From Verrucomicrobiia bacterium (GTDB lineage: Bacteria > Verrucomicrobiota > Verrucomicrobiia > JABWAM01): a DNA stretch of 64,000 nucleotides. Positions 39,331 to 49,012 of the stretch are shown in pieces. Both the position numbers and the translations under genes were made by a program. The notes beneath the pieces are model-generated. The model had not been told where the DNA came from. It did no database searches and saw only the letters and a list, made by a program, of their open reading frames with translations. The stretch's first letter is position 1. Each line of letters begins with the position of its first letter. The stretch spans positions 1-64,000 of the forward strand of contig JADZFN010000055.1 of the NCBI GenBank assembly GCA_020849895.1, given 5' to 3'.

Positions 39331-39717
39331 TCATGACGAAACGCCCCCCGGCGCCGGCGCGACGGCGGGTGGGGTGTCGAGAAACGGATTCTTTTTCGCG
39401 AGGCGATAAAAGTTCCCGTTGAAGTTCAGCTTCAGGCCCGTGAGCTTGAGACCGAAGAGGTCCTGCATCTCGTTCTCGTAAGAGAACGCCCCAAAGTAGC
39501 TCTCCGTGATGCTCGGGAGGACGGGATCGTCCTTCGAAAAGGCGACGCGGAGGCTCAGGAAACGATCGTCCTTGTCGAAGCTGTAGAGAATCTCAAAGGC
39601 TTCGTGACAGGAGCCGCAGATCTGCACGAGGCGCCAGCCTTCCTTCGCGAGTGTGCCGACGCGCGCGGGGAGCGCGGCACGATCAAGGGTTTCCCAGAAT
39701 TGTTCTTCGATCATCAT
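39331..39717 (-). CDS. echD: Ech-type hydrogenase subunit D (NuoC-like)
   Basis: ITESYFGAFSYENEMQDLFGLKLTGLKLNFNGNFYRLA. Confidence 0.85.
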   Translation of the reverse strand: MMIEEQFWETLDRAALPARVGTLAKEGWRLVQICGSCHEAFEILYSFDKDDRFLSLRVAFSKDDPVLPSITESYFGAFSYENEMQDLFGLKLTGLKLNFNGNFYRLAKKNPFLDTPPAVAPAPGGVSS

Positions 39718-40175
39718 GACGGTTTCTCCGGCTCTCCCGATCCGCCTCGACGCTTCAACTCGGCGGCCTTCCTTTCGAGGATGGCGAGGGATTGGACCAC
39801 TCCGTCAATGATCGCCTCGGGGCGGACGGCGCAGCCGGGGACGTAGACGTCCACGGGGATGACCTTGTCAATGCCGCCGAGGACGTTATAGCTGTCCTGG
39901 AAGACGCCGCCGCTCATCGCGCAGGCGCCGGCGGCGACGACGACCTTGGGATCGGGCATCTGGCCGTAGAGATTGCGGACGATCTCTTCGTTTTGCACGT
40001 TGACGGCGCCGGTGATGAGGAGGATGTCGGCGTGTTTGGGGTTGCCGGTGTTGACGATCCCGAAGCGTTCGACGTCGTAGATCGGCGTGAGGCAGGCGAG
40101 CACCTCGATGTCGCATCCGTTGCAGCTGGAGGCGTCGTAGTGAAGCAGCCAGGGCGATTTTTTGAAGAAGGCCAT
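39714..40175 (-). CDS. echC: Ech-type hydrogenase small subunit (NuoB-like)
   Basis: HYDASSCNGCDIEVLACLTPIYDVERFG..GACAMSGGVF..DVYVPGCAVRPEAIIDGV. Confidence 0.9.
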   Translation of the reverse strand: MAFFKKSPWLLHYDASSCNGCDIEVLACLTPIYDVERFGIVNTGNPKHADILLITGAVNVQNEEIVRNLYGQMPDPKVVVAAGACAMSGGVFQDSYNVLGGIDKVIPVDVYVPGCAVRPEAIIDGVVQSLAILERKAAELKRRGGSGEPEKPS

Positions 40176-40192
40176 GAAGACAAACCCTTCGG

Positions 40193-41050
40193 TCAGCGGA
40201 GGAGAAGTTTGACGACGGCGAGGTTGGTCGCGCCGAGGATCGCGGCGGCGATCCACGCGGCGCGGACGGTGACCTTCCAGGTGAGGCGGGCGTAGGCGTT
40301 GTCCACGACGACCTCAAGGAAATAGACGGCGAGGGCGGCGGCGACGCCGAGCGCGGGGTTGAAGGCGAAGAAGAGCCAAACGAATCCGAGGAGGAGGACG
40401 TTTTCGTACCAGTGGGCGATTTCGAACAGCGCGAGACTGCGTCCCGAATACTCGGTGGTGATCCCTCGGACGAGCTCTTGATGGGCGTGATGAGAGGCGG
40501 AAAGGTCGAAAGGGGATTTCCTCAGCTTGATCGTGAGGATCAAGAGAAAACCGAGAAAGACACCGGGCAGTTGGAGCACGAGCGGGATACCGGAGGAGGC
40601 GAGGGCGTTCACATGGAAGCTTCGGCCGGCGAGATACATCCCGACGGCGGCGAGGAGGAGCATCGGCTCGTAGGCCATCATCTGGAGGATTTCGCGTTCG
40701 GCGCCGACGTGGCTGTAGGGGGAGTGCGTGGACCACGCGCCGAGAGCGAGCATCACGCCGGCGAGGGTGAGCGCAAAAATCACGAGAAGGAGGTCGCCGC
40801 CCGCGAAGAAGATCGCGCCGCTCGCCAAAACGAAGGCAAAGAAAGCGACCATGTAGAAGTTCTGGAACCGGTTCACGACGCCTCCCCGTTTGTCCCAGAG
40901 CTTGAGCGCGTCGTAGAACGGCTGGAGGAGCGGCGGACCGACGCGCCCCTGCAGGCGGGCGGAAAGGATGCGGTCGGCGCCCGCGAGCAGTCCGCCGACG
41001 AGCGGGGCGGCGATGAGCCAGAGGACGACGCCGAGGAGCGCGGTTTTCAT
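40193..41050 (-). CDS. echB: Ech-type hydrogenase membrane subunit B (NuoH-like)
   Basis: GADRILSARLQGRVGPPLLQPFYDALKLWDKRGGVVNRFQNFYM; start 41050 overlaps the echA stop. Confidence 0.9.
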   Translation of the reverse strand: MKTALLGVVLWLIAAPLVGGLLAGADRILSARLQGRVGPPLLQPFYDALKLWDKRGGVVNRFQNFYMVAFFAFVLASGAIFFAGGDLLLVIFALTLAGVMLALGAWSTHSPYSHVGAEREILQMMAYEPMLLLAAVGMYLAGRSFHVNALASSGIPLVLQLPGVFLGFLLILTIKLRKSPFDLSASHHAHQELVRGITTEYSGRSLALFEIAHWYENVLLLGFVWLFFAFNPALGVAAALAVYFLEVVVDNAYARLTWKVTVRAAWIAAAILGATNLAVVKLLLR

Positions 41051-42942
41051 GCGAGAGCGAGCATCCCGACGGTGAGGAGGAGGGCGAGGCCCGTGGCGGT
41101 GCGGACGATGGCGTTTTCCTCGAAGAAGTCGGCGAGATAATAGTTGCGGAGGGAGACTGCGTGCGTGGCCCCGAGAGCGCCGGTGAAGGCGTCGCCGCCT
41201 GCGTTCGCGCCCGCAAGATAGGGAGGGACGCGCCGGGGCTCGCGCGGCTGGAGGAAGGAGATCGCGGGGAGGATCACGAGCATTCCGAGCATCGCGGCCA
41301 TGATCAGGAGATTGCTGCGAGTGAGGAGGGCGAGAGGCGCGCCGAAGAGGCCGAGGATCCATGGATCCACGAACCAGGCCGCCGCGAGCGGAAAAAGACC
41401 GCAGGCGCCCGCCGTGAGCAGGACGAGCACGGAGAGCGCGAGGCGTTCATCGCCCACCACGTCGTCGCTCGCGCGGGCGCCGGACGGCACGCTGATGAGC
41501 TTGCCCAGCCACTTCGTCCAGAAGAAGAGGGTGGGTCCGCTTCCGAAGGCGAGCAGGACTGCGAGGAGGAGGTTGTGGTCGGCAAGCGCCTTGAGGCAGG
41601 CCCACTTGCTGATGAGCATGCCGAAGGGGGCGAGGAACATTCCGAGGATGCCGACAATCATCGCGATCGCGAGACGCGGGCGTGTGGCGATCAGGCCGCC
41701 CATGTCCTCGATGTCGCGGCTGCCGACGCGGTGTTCGATCGCGCCGACGCCGAGAAAGAGGAGCGCCTTGGCGACCGCGTGGAAGAGGATGAGCATCGCC
41801 GCCGCCCAGAGGGTCTCGGGCGTGCCGACGCCAGCGCAGGCCACGATCAAGCCGAGGTTGGAGACCGTGGACCACGCGAGCACGCGCTTGGCGTGGCTCT
41901 GGGTGACCGCGAGGAGCGCCGCTGCGAGGAAAGTCGTCCCGCCGACGAGCGCGAGGAGGAAGCCTGTACGGGTGCCGTGCAGAGCGGGGGCGAGCTTCAC
42001 CACCACGAACACGCCCGCCTTCACCATCGTGCTCGAATGGAGCAGGGCGGAGACGGGCGTGGGGGCGACCATCGCCCCGAGCAGCCAGGAGGAAAAGGGG
42101 AGCTGGGCGGATTTGGTGAGCCCCGCGAAGGCGAGGAGCGCCGCGGGGAGGAGCGCCGCGCCGGGCGCGGCGACCCGCGCAAACTCGAGGGTTGGCGCGG
42201 AGGAGGAGGTCCCCGCGAGGACGATCGCGAGCGCGAAAGCCAGCCCACCGAGGGCGTTCATCCCGAGCGCGCGAAAGGCGTTGCGTGTCGCCTCTTCCGT
42301 GCCCGTGTAGCCGATCATCAGGAAGGAACAGAGGGTGGTGATCTCCCAGAAAAAATAGAGCCAGAGCAGATGATTCGCGAAGACCACGCCGAACATCGCC
42401 GAGAGGAAAAGGAAGATCAGGAAAAAGAACCCCCGGCGGCGGTCCTTTTCCTCGGGATGCCGGCGGTGGTGGTCCGCCATGTAGCCCGGCGAGTAGAGGG
42501 CGATCAGTCCACCCACGATTCCGATGATCGCCGCCATCAGCGCCGAAAAGGGGTCCACGTAAAGCGGCGTGGCGACCGGCGGGAGGTCCCTCCCGAATTC
42601 GGCCCAGCCGAGGAGGAGCCCTTGCGCGGCGATCACGACCGGAATCCATGCCTCGCGACGGCGGATGCGACGGCAGGCCGCCAGGAGGAAGAGCGTGACG
42701 ACGATTTCCCCGACGATCACCGCCTGATCGGCGAAGGGAGAGGCGAAGGCGATCCAGAGAGTTTCCCCGGAGGGCAAGACGGCGGCGAGAGCGACCGATG
42801 CCGCCGCGGTCGCCGCCGCGCCCGCGCCGACGAGGAGGCGGCGGAAACCCGCTCCGCGAACCGCGGCGAGCAGGAGCGCGGGTCCGAGCGGGAAGAGAAG
42901 GAGAAAGATGACGAGGTGTTGCGCTTTCAAAGGCGTTTCCAA
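41047..42942 (-). CDS. echA: Ech-type hydrogenase membrane subunit A (NuoL/antiporter-like), TTG start
   Basis: LYSPGYM, LYFFWEITTLCSFLMIGYTGTEEATRNAFRALGMNALGG, LPFSSWLLGAMVAPTPVSALLHSSTMVKAGVFV. Confidence 0.9.
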   Translation of the reverse strand: METPLKAQHLVIFLLLFPLGPALLLAAVRGAGFRRLLVGAGAAATAAASVALAAVLPSGETLWIAFASPFADQAVIVGEIVVTLFLLAACRRIRRREAWIPVVIAAQGLLLGWAEFGRDLPPVATPLYVDPFSALMAAIIGIVGGLIALYSPGYMADHHRRHPEEKDRRRGFFFLIFLFLSAMFGVVFANHLLWLYFFWEITTLCSFLMIGYTGTEEATRNAFRALGMNALGGLAFALAIVLAGTSSSAPTLEFARVAAPGAALLPAALLAFAGLTKSAQLPFSSWLLGAMVAPTPVSALLHSSTMVKAGVFVVVKLAPALHGTRTGFLLALVGGTTFLAAALLAVTQSHAKRVLAWSTVSNLGLIVACAGVGTPETLWAAAMLILFHAVAKALLFLGVGAIEHRVGSRDIEDMGGLIATRPRLAIAMIVGILGMFLAPFGMLISKWACLKALADHNLLLAVLLAFGSGPTLFFWTKWLGKLISVPSGARASDDVVGDERLALSVLVLLTAGACGLFPLAAAWFVDPWILGLFGAPLALLTRSNLLIMAAMLGMLVILPAISFLQPREPRRVPPYLAGANAGGDAFTGALGATHAVSLRNYYLADFFEENAIVRTATGLALLLTVGMLALA

Positions 42943-43247
42943 GATTGAGAAACCCGCCTTTACTGGACAACAGAAGAGTTAACAATGAAAGCAAAAAGTA
43001 TAAGTTTCTTTGAAAGAGGAAAGCTGCAGGCGCAAGGCCGCCCTTGCGGCGCTGCGCGGCGGTTCTTTGTTCGGCGCACGGAAGTGCGGCGAAAGCGCCA
43101 TCGCTCGCAGGGGGGGCAGCGGTGCAGGGTCGCCGCGAACGCCTCGGAGGAGCCGCCGTCTCCATGCCGCGGCCGATGGCCCTCCGAGGCGGGCGGACCG
43201 TCGGGGCAGAACGATTCCGGAAGCGCGGGAATCCCCGGCCGCCAGGC

Positions 43248-44159
43248 TTACATCAGCTCCTTGCGCAGCGCCTCGGCCTGCTCGGCGCTGATCCGCGCCG
43301 TACGATGAGCCAGCGGGCCGCCGTCGGCGAGTACCGGCTCGCAGTCTTCCAGCGCAGGGAGGTCCTCACGTTTCCAGAACAGGCCGATCGGGATGACGTC
43401 ACCCCATTGATATCCGCGCTCCATCGCCGCGTGGAAATCGCCCGGGTCGTGCTGGAGTTCGTCCAGCATCTTCACCCGTTTGTTGAACCAGAGGTAGGTA
43501 TTGTCTTTATTGAACGTCACGCAGGGGCTGAAGACGTCCACGAGGGCAAACCCTTTGTGAAGGATCGCCCCTTTGATCATCTCGACGAGGTGTTTCTGTT
43601 TCGCGCTGTAGCCGCGCGCCACGTAGGTTGCGCCCGCAACGATCGCGAGCGGTACGGGCATGATCGGATTTTCGACGTTTCCGAACGGCGTGCTCTTCGT
43701 CTTCATCCCCTTCACGCTCGTGGGCGAGGTCTGCCCCGTCGTCAGCCCGTAGATCTGATTGTCCATGACGATGTAGGTCAGGTTCGCATTCCTCCGCGCG
43801 GTGTGGAGGAAGTGGGCGCTGCCGATGCCGTAACCGTCGCCGTCGCCACCAGTGACGATGACGGTCATCTCGTGGTTGCCCAGCTTGAGGCCCGTCGCCA
43901 CGGGGAGGGCGCGCCCGTGCAGCGTGTGCATCCCGTAGCAGTTGATGTAGCCGGGGAGGTTTGAGGAACAGCCGATCCCGCTCACGACGGCGACTTTGTG
44001 CGCCGGCACGTTCAGTTCGCCGAGCGCCGTTTGGATCGCGGCGAGCACGCTGAAATCGCCGCAGCCGGGGCACCAATCGGGGTGGATGCGGTGCTTGAAG
44101 TCCTTGGTTGTCGCCGCGGCGGGCTGGGCGGAAGACTCGGTCGGAGTTGAAGAACTCAT
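43248..44159 (-). CDS. korB: 2-oxoacid:ferredoxin oxidoreductase beta subunit (KorB-like)
   Basis: HPDWCPGCGDFSVLAAIQTAL..VSGIGCSSNLPGYINCYGMHTLHGRALPVATGLKL..VTGGDGDGYGIG TPP-binding motif. Confidence 0.92.
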   Translation of the reverse strand: MSSSTPTESSAQPAAATTKDFKHRIHPDWCPGCGDFSVLAAIQTALGELNVPAHKVAVVSGIGCSSNLPGYINCYGMHTLHGRALPVATGLKLGNHEMTVIVTGGDGDGYGIGSAHFLHTARRNANLTYIVMDNQIYGLTTGQTSPTSVKGMKTKSTPFGNVENPIMPVPLAIVAGATYVARGYSAKQKHLVEMIKGAILHKGFALVDVFSPCVTFNKDNTYLWFNKRVKMLDELQHDPGDFHAAMERGYQWGDVIPIGLFWKREDLPALEDCEPVLADGGPLAHRTARISAEQAEALRKELM

Positions 44160-44210
44160 GGAGGAAGAAAGGAAAGGGGGAGGGGGAAGGCTTCGGGTTT
44201 CGGTTTATCG

Positions 44211-46013
44211 TCAGACGGAGATTTCGTGTTCGGGGACGGAGAGGGTCGTCTTCCCCGCGAGCTGCTCTTTCACGGCGGCGACGAGTTGGCGCGGAGTGAA
44301 GGGTTCGCCGTCGTATTTGCGAATATGCCCGTGCGCGGAGAATCCGGTTTCGGAACGCAGATAGCGCGCGAACTGGCCGCTGATGCTGTTTTCCACGATC
44401 ACCGCCCGTTTGGCTTGGACGAGTGCGTCGAGGATCTCCTTCGCATGGAACGGGACGAGCCACTTGATGTGGAGGTGATTGGCGATGATTTTCTCCTCCG
44501 TGGCCAGGCGGGCGATCGCCTCCCGGATCACTCCGAGCGTCGAGCCCCAACCCACGAGAGTGACCTCCGCGTTCGCGGCGCCAAAAAGGCGGGGCGGAGC
44601 GACCGCGCGGAGCATCCCCTCCACTTTGCGCATGCGTTTTTCATGCATCGCCCGCCGCTTTTTCGGGTTTGTGAACTCGTCACTGATAAGCACGCCGTCC
44701 TCGTCGTGCTCGTCGCTCGCCACCACGTGCAGGTGTCCGGGCGTGCCGGGCACCGCGCGCGGAGAGACGCCGCTCTCGGTGATCTTGTAGCGGAGATAGG
44801 CGCGGTCGTTGGAGCCGCTCGTGGGATTCACGTCCGCGGGGACGTCCTTCGGGAAGAGGATGGGGCCGCGATCAATGGGCCCATTGAACTTCAGCGCCGC
44901 GGGGTCCACGCTCGACGTGCCTTCGGAGACGAGGAGGTCGCTCAGGATGATCCCCGGGCAATGGAAGCGGTCCAGGAGATTGAATAGCTCCGGCACGGTG
45001 TCGAACGCGTCCTGTGAGCTGGACACCGACACGATCGCGCGCGGGTAGTCGCCCTGACCGGCGCCGAGCATCTGCCAGAGGTCGCCCTGCTCCGTCTTGG
45101 TCGGCACTCCCGTCGCGGGGCCCGCGCGCTGCACGTCAATGCCGACGACGGGGATCTCCATCATCGCGGCGGCGCCGAAGGCCTCCGTCATCAGGGCGAA
45201 GCCTCCGCCCGAGGTGGCGCACATCGCGCGGCAGCCGGCGTGTCCGGCGCCGATGATCATGTTCGCGACGCTGATTTCATCCTCGACCTGGCGGACCATG
45301 ATCCCGAGCTCGCGCGCGTGTTTCGCAAACCACACGAGCACGCCTGTGGCCGGACTCATCGGGTAAGCGGCGTAGAAGTTCACTCCCGCGGCGGCGCCAC
45401 CCATGGCGAGGGCTTCGTTCCCGGTGATCACTCCGAATTCCCGTCCCGTCTTCGGAAGCGGGCGCGGCCAGGGCTTGAAGTGCGCGGCGGCGTATTCGTA
45501 GCCGCCCCTTGCGGCGCCGACGTTTTCGGCGATCACCGCGTCGCCCTTCTTTCGGAACTGAACGGTGAGGATCTCCTCAAGGAACGAGAATTCGATGCCG
45601 AGCATGTTGAGCGTCGCGCCGAGGGCGACCGTGTTGCCGAGCAGGCGGTTCGGGGTGATCTGTTTCGCGGGGATCGCGCACAGTTGGACGCCGTCCGCCG
45701 CCGTGCCGGGTTTCACTTTCTCCGAATCGAAAAGGACCGAACTCCCCGCCTTCATCAGGCGGAGATGGCGGTCCATCGTGTCCTGATTCAGGCAGAGGAG
45801 TGCGTCGAGGCGGTCTCCGTGGCAGAGGACCTCCTCTTCGCTTGCGCGCAGGGTCAGGAAGGTATGCCCTCCGCGGATGATGGACTGATAGGCGTTGTAG
45901 GCGAAGAAGTGCAGGCCGCGGCGGGCGAAGATGCGCGCGAGGACATTCCCCGAGGTCGCGATCCCTTGCCCGTTCTCGCCGCCGATACCGATGGCAAAGT
46001 CAACGTGGGACAT
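44211..46013 (-). CDS. korA: 2-oxoacid:ferredoxin oxidoreductase alpha subunit (gamma-alpha fusion, KorA-like)
   Basis: IGGENGQGIATSGNVLARIFARRG gamma domain; GNEALAMGGAAAGVNFYAAYPMSPATGVL alpha domain. Confidence 0.92.
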   Translation of the reverse strand: MSHVDFAIGIGGENGQGIATSGNVLARIFARRGLHFFAYNAYQSIIRGGHTFLTLRASEEEVLCHGDRLDALLCLNQDTMDRHLRLMKAGSSVLFDSEKVKPGTAADGVQLCAIPAKQITPNRLLGNTVALGATLNMLGIEFSFLEEILTVQFRKKGDAVIAENVGAARGGYEYAAAHFKPWPRPLPKTGREFGVITGNEALAMGGAAAGVNFYAAYPMSPATGVLVWFAKHARELGIMVRQVEDEISVANMIIGAGHAGCRAMCATSGGGFALMTEAFGAAAMMEIPVVGIDVQRAGPATGVPTKTEQGDLWQMLGAGQGDYPRAIVSVSSSQDAFDTVPELFNLLDRFHCPGIILSDLLVSEGTSSVDPAALKFNGPIDRGPILFPKDVPADVNPTSGSNDRAYLRYKITESGVSPRAVPGTPGHLHVVASDEHDEDGVLISDEFTNPKKRRAMHEKRMRKVEGMLRAVAPPRLFGAANAEVTLVGWGSTLGVIREAIARLATEEKIIANHLHIKWLVPFHAKEILDALVQAKRAVIVENSISGQFARYLRSETGFSAHGHIRKYDGEPFTPRQLVAAVKEQLAGKTTLSVPEHEISV

Positions 46014-46081
46014 GAGGCGCTCACTCTAACTCAACATCCTCCGTTCGCAAGCAGCCCTTCGCCGCCGCGAGAACGCCTGGA

Positions 46082-46447
<366 letters not shown>

Positions 46448-46520
46448 TCATACGGAATCGGCGGGAGACTGTCCACTTTAATCTTGTGCCCTAGCAGAGA
46501 TTGCTCTACCGCCAAACACC

Positions 46521-47654
46521 GTGAAATCCATTCGTCTCGGCGTCCTCGGCGTCGGTGGCATGGGCGCCCACCATGCGAAAACCGTTCTCGATGGCAAGGT
46601 CCACGGCCTCGAGCTGGCCGCCGTATGCGACCTCAACGTCGCCGCGTTCAAGCTCGCGCCCGACCTTCCCCGCTTCACCGATTCGGAGGCCTTGCTGGAC
46701 GCGGGCCTTGTGGACGCCGTCCTCATCGCCACGCCGCATTACGCGCACACCACGCTCGGCATCGCCGCGCTGAAACGCGGTCTCCACGTCCTCGTTGAAA
46801 AGCCGATTTCCGTCCACAAGATGGACGCCGAACGCCTCGTCGCCGCGCACCGTGGGAAGAAGCAGGTTTTTGCCGCGATGTTCAATCAGCGCACCGACGC
46901 CCAGTTCATGAAGGTGCGCGAGCTCGTTTGCAACGGATCCCTCGGAGAGATCCGCCGTATGAGCTGGATCGTCACCGACTGGTTCCGTTCGGACGCCTAC
47001 TACGCGTCCGGATCCTGGCGTGCCACCTGGGAAGGCGAAGGCGGCGGCGTGCTCCTCAACCAGTGCCCGCACCAGCTCGATCTCCTCCAATGGATTTTCG
47101 GGATGCCCGCGCGCGTGCGCGCCTTCTGCCGCTTCGGGCGCTACCACAGGATCGCCGTCGAGGACGACGTTACGGCGTATCTCGAGTTTCCGAATGGGGC
47201 GACCGGCGTCTTCGTGACCACCACCGGCGAACTGCCGGGGACCAATCGCCTCGAAATCGCCGCCGAGAACGGGCGGCTCATCCTCGAAGGCGGCAAGATC
47301 GAATTTCTCCGCAACGAAATTCCCACGACGAAGTACTGCCGCACGACGGCGCGCCTCATGGGTGCGCCGCCGACCTGGAACATCGCCATCCCCGTGTCGA
47401 GCGCCATGTGGGGCGGACAGCACCAGCTCGTGCTCCAGAACTTCGCCGACGCCATTCTCGAAGGGAAACCGCTCATCGCGCCCGCCTCGGAAGGGGGCCG
47501 CTCGGTCGAGCTCGGCAACGCGATGCTCCTTTCGACCTGGCTCGATCGCACGATCGAACTGCCGATGGATGGACGCCTCTTCGCGCGCGAACTTCAGAAA
47601 CGCATCCGCGCCGAGCGCGCCACGAAGAAAAAGGGCAGAGGTCCCCGCCGCTGA
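46521..47654 (+). CDS. Gfo/Idh/MocA family oxidoreductase (GTG start)
   Basis: IRLGVLGVGGMGAHHAKTVL; GLHVLVEKPISVHKMDAERLVAA. Confidence 0.9.
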   Translation: MKSIRLGVLGVGGMGAHHAKTVLDGKVHGLELAAVCDLNVAAFKLAPDLPRFTDSEALLDAGLVDAVLIATPHYAHTTLGIAALKRGLHVLVEKPISVHKMDAERLVAAHRGKKQVFAAMFNQRTDAQFMKVRELVCNGSLGEIRRMSWIVTDWFRSDAYYASGSWRATWEGEGGGVLLNQCPHQLDLLQWIFGMPARVRAFCRFGRYHRIAVEDDVTAYLEFPNGATGVFVTTTGELPGTNRLEIAAENGRLILEGGKIEFLRNEIPTTKYCRTTARLMGAPPTWNIAIPVSSAMWGGQHQLVLQNFADAILEGKPLIAPASEGGRSVELGNAMLLSTWLDRTIELPMDGRLFARELQKRIRAERATKKKGRGPRR

Positions 47655-47719
47655 TTCTCCGGCGTCTTCCGTGCGCGGAGGCGACGGGCCGCGATCTTCG
47701 GCCCTTTTTCCTGGGCGCT

Positions 47720-49003
47720 TCAGCCCCGCAGTTCGCTCAGCTCCACGGTCCGTCCTTCGCGCCGGGACTTTTCCGCTGCGAAGACCACGGTGTGCGAGCG
47801 CAGGGATTCCTGTGCGTTGGTGAGAATGAGCCCGGCTTTTTTCTCCCGGATCGCCCTCAACCACGCGCGGACCACCCGGTCGTCACCGCCGCCGTGGCCC
47901 CCTTCCTCTTCCTTCACGAGGATCTCTTCGGTATTCCCGCTCGCGAAGGGGCGGACCACAATCCGGTTCTCGAAAAACTCCATTTCCCCCTCGGTGCCGT
48001 GCAGACGGATCTTGCGGCCGCCGGTTTGCGTGAAGGCCGTCATCGTGAAGGTGGCGGTGATCCCTCCCTTAAATTCCATGGCGACGACCTGGTGGTCCAC
48101 CACGTCGTTGCCCGCGCGCCAGACGCAGCGGCCGTAGGGGCCTTTGCGGATCGCCTCGAGGTGCGCCGCGTGCGAGTGGTCGGGGGAAACCGCGGTCGCA
48201 GGCCAGATCTCGCGGTTGCCGTTCACGTAGTGGCGGATCGCCGAGTAGGGGCAGGTCTCCTCGACGGCGCAGCCGTCCGTGCAGCGTTCCGTGCTCCCTT
48301 TTGGGGCGTGTTCAGGGCGGAAATAAGACAGCGATCCGAACGAGCTCACTCGCAGGCATGGCGCGCCGACAAGGTGGCAGATGTAATCCACATCGTGGCA
48401 GCTCTTTGCCATGAGCATGAAGGTGGACTCCGCCTCGCGTCCCCAGTTGCCGCGCACGAAGCTGTGCGCCTGATGCAAGAAGGCCACCGCTTCGAGCTGG
48501 TCGAGCGACACGAGCTTCCCAATCCGCCCTTCATCGAGCAGGTTTTTCAGCGTTGCGAACGCCTTGTGGTAACGGAGCGAATGGCACACGGCCACGGCCC
48601 TCTTCGAGCGGCGTTGCGCCGCTTCGATCGCGCGGCAGTCCTCGATCGTCACCGCCATCGGTTTCTCGAGGAGGAGGTCGTAGCCCTGATCGAGCGCCGC
48701 CACCGACGGCTCGACGTGCTCCCGGTCCATGGTGGCGACGATCACCGCGTCGCACGACTTCGGACGCGCAAGGAACTCCCGCCAATCCTTGAAAACCGCG
48801 CCTTCACCCAGCCCGTGTTTTTTCGCGAATGCCTCGCGATATGCCGCGCGCGGTTCCGCCACGGCCGCCACCCTCGTCTGCGTTGGTATCTTTGCGAGGA
48901 GCTCGCCGAAGTGGACGCCCCTCCCACCCGCGCCGAAGACGGCCACGGCAAGCGGCTTTGAGGAGGCGCGGGAGATGGAGCGGGAGGGGAGAGACTTGGA
49001 CAT
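47720..49003 (-). CDS. Gfo/Idh/MocA family oxidoreductase with Cys-containing insert
   Basis: LAVAVFGAGGRGVHFGELLAK; GYDLLLEKPMAVTIEDCRAI; insert CTDGCAVEETCPYSAIRHYVNG. Confidence 0.9.
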   Translation of the reverse strand: MSKSLPSRSISRASSKPLAVAVFGAGGRGVHFGELLAKIPTQTRVAAVAEPRAAYREAFAKKHGLGEGAVFKDWREFLARPKSCDAVIVATMDREHVEPSVAALDQGYDLLLEKPMAVTIEDCRAIEAAQRRSKRAVAVCHSLRYHKAFATLKNLLDEGRIGKLVSLDQLEAVAFLHQAHSFVRGNWGREAESTFMLMAKSCHDVDYICHLVGAPCLRVSSFGSLSYFRPEHAPKGSTERCTDGCAVEETCPYSAIRHYVNGNREIWPATAVSPDHSHAAHLEAIRKGPYGRCVWRAGNDVVDHQVVAMEFKGGITATFTMTAFTQTGGRKIRLHGTEGEMEFFENRIVVRPFASGNTEEILVKEEEGGHGGGDDRVVRAWLRAIREKKAGLILTNAQESLRSHTVVFAAEKSRREGRTVELSELRG

Positions 49004-49012
49004 GCGTCCACT

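Noticed and set aside
41161-42948. 595-aa plus-strand Glu/Arg-rich ORF
   Set aside because: Antisense to echA; composition typical of mirrored GC-rich membrane-protein genes.
46928-48961. 677-aa plus-strand ORF spanning two oxidoreductase genes
   Set aside because: Out of frame with the first and antisense to the second Gfo/Idh/MocA gene, both with clear motifs.
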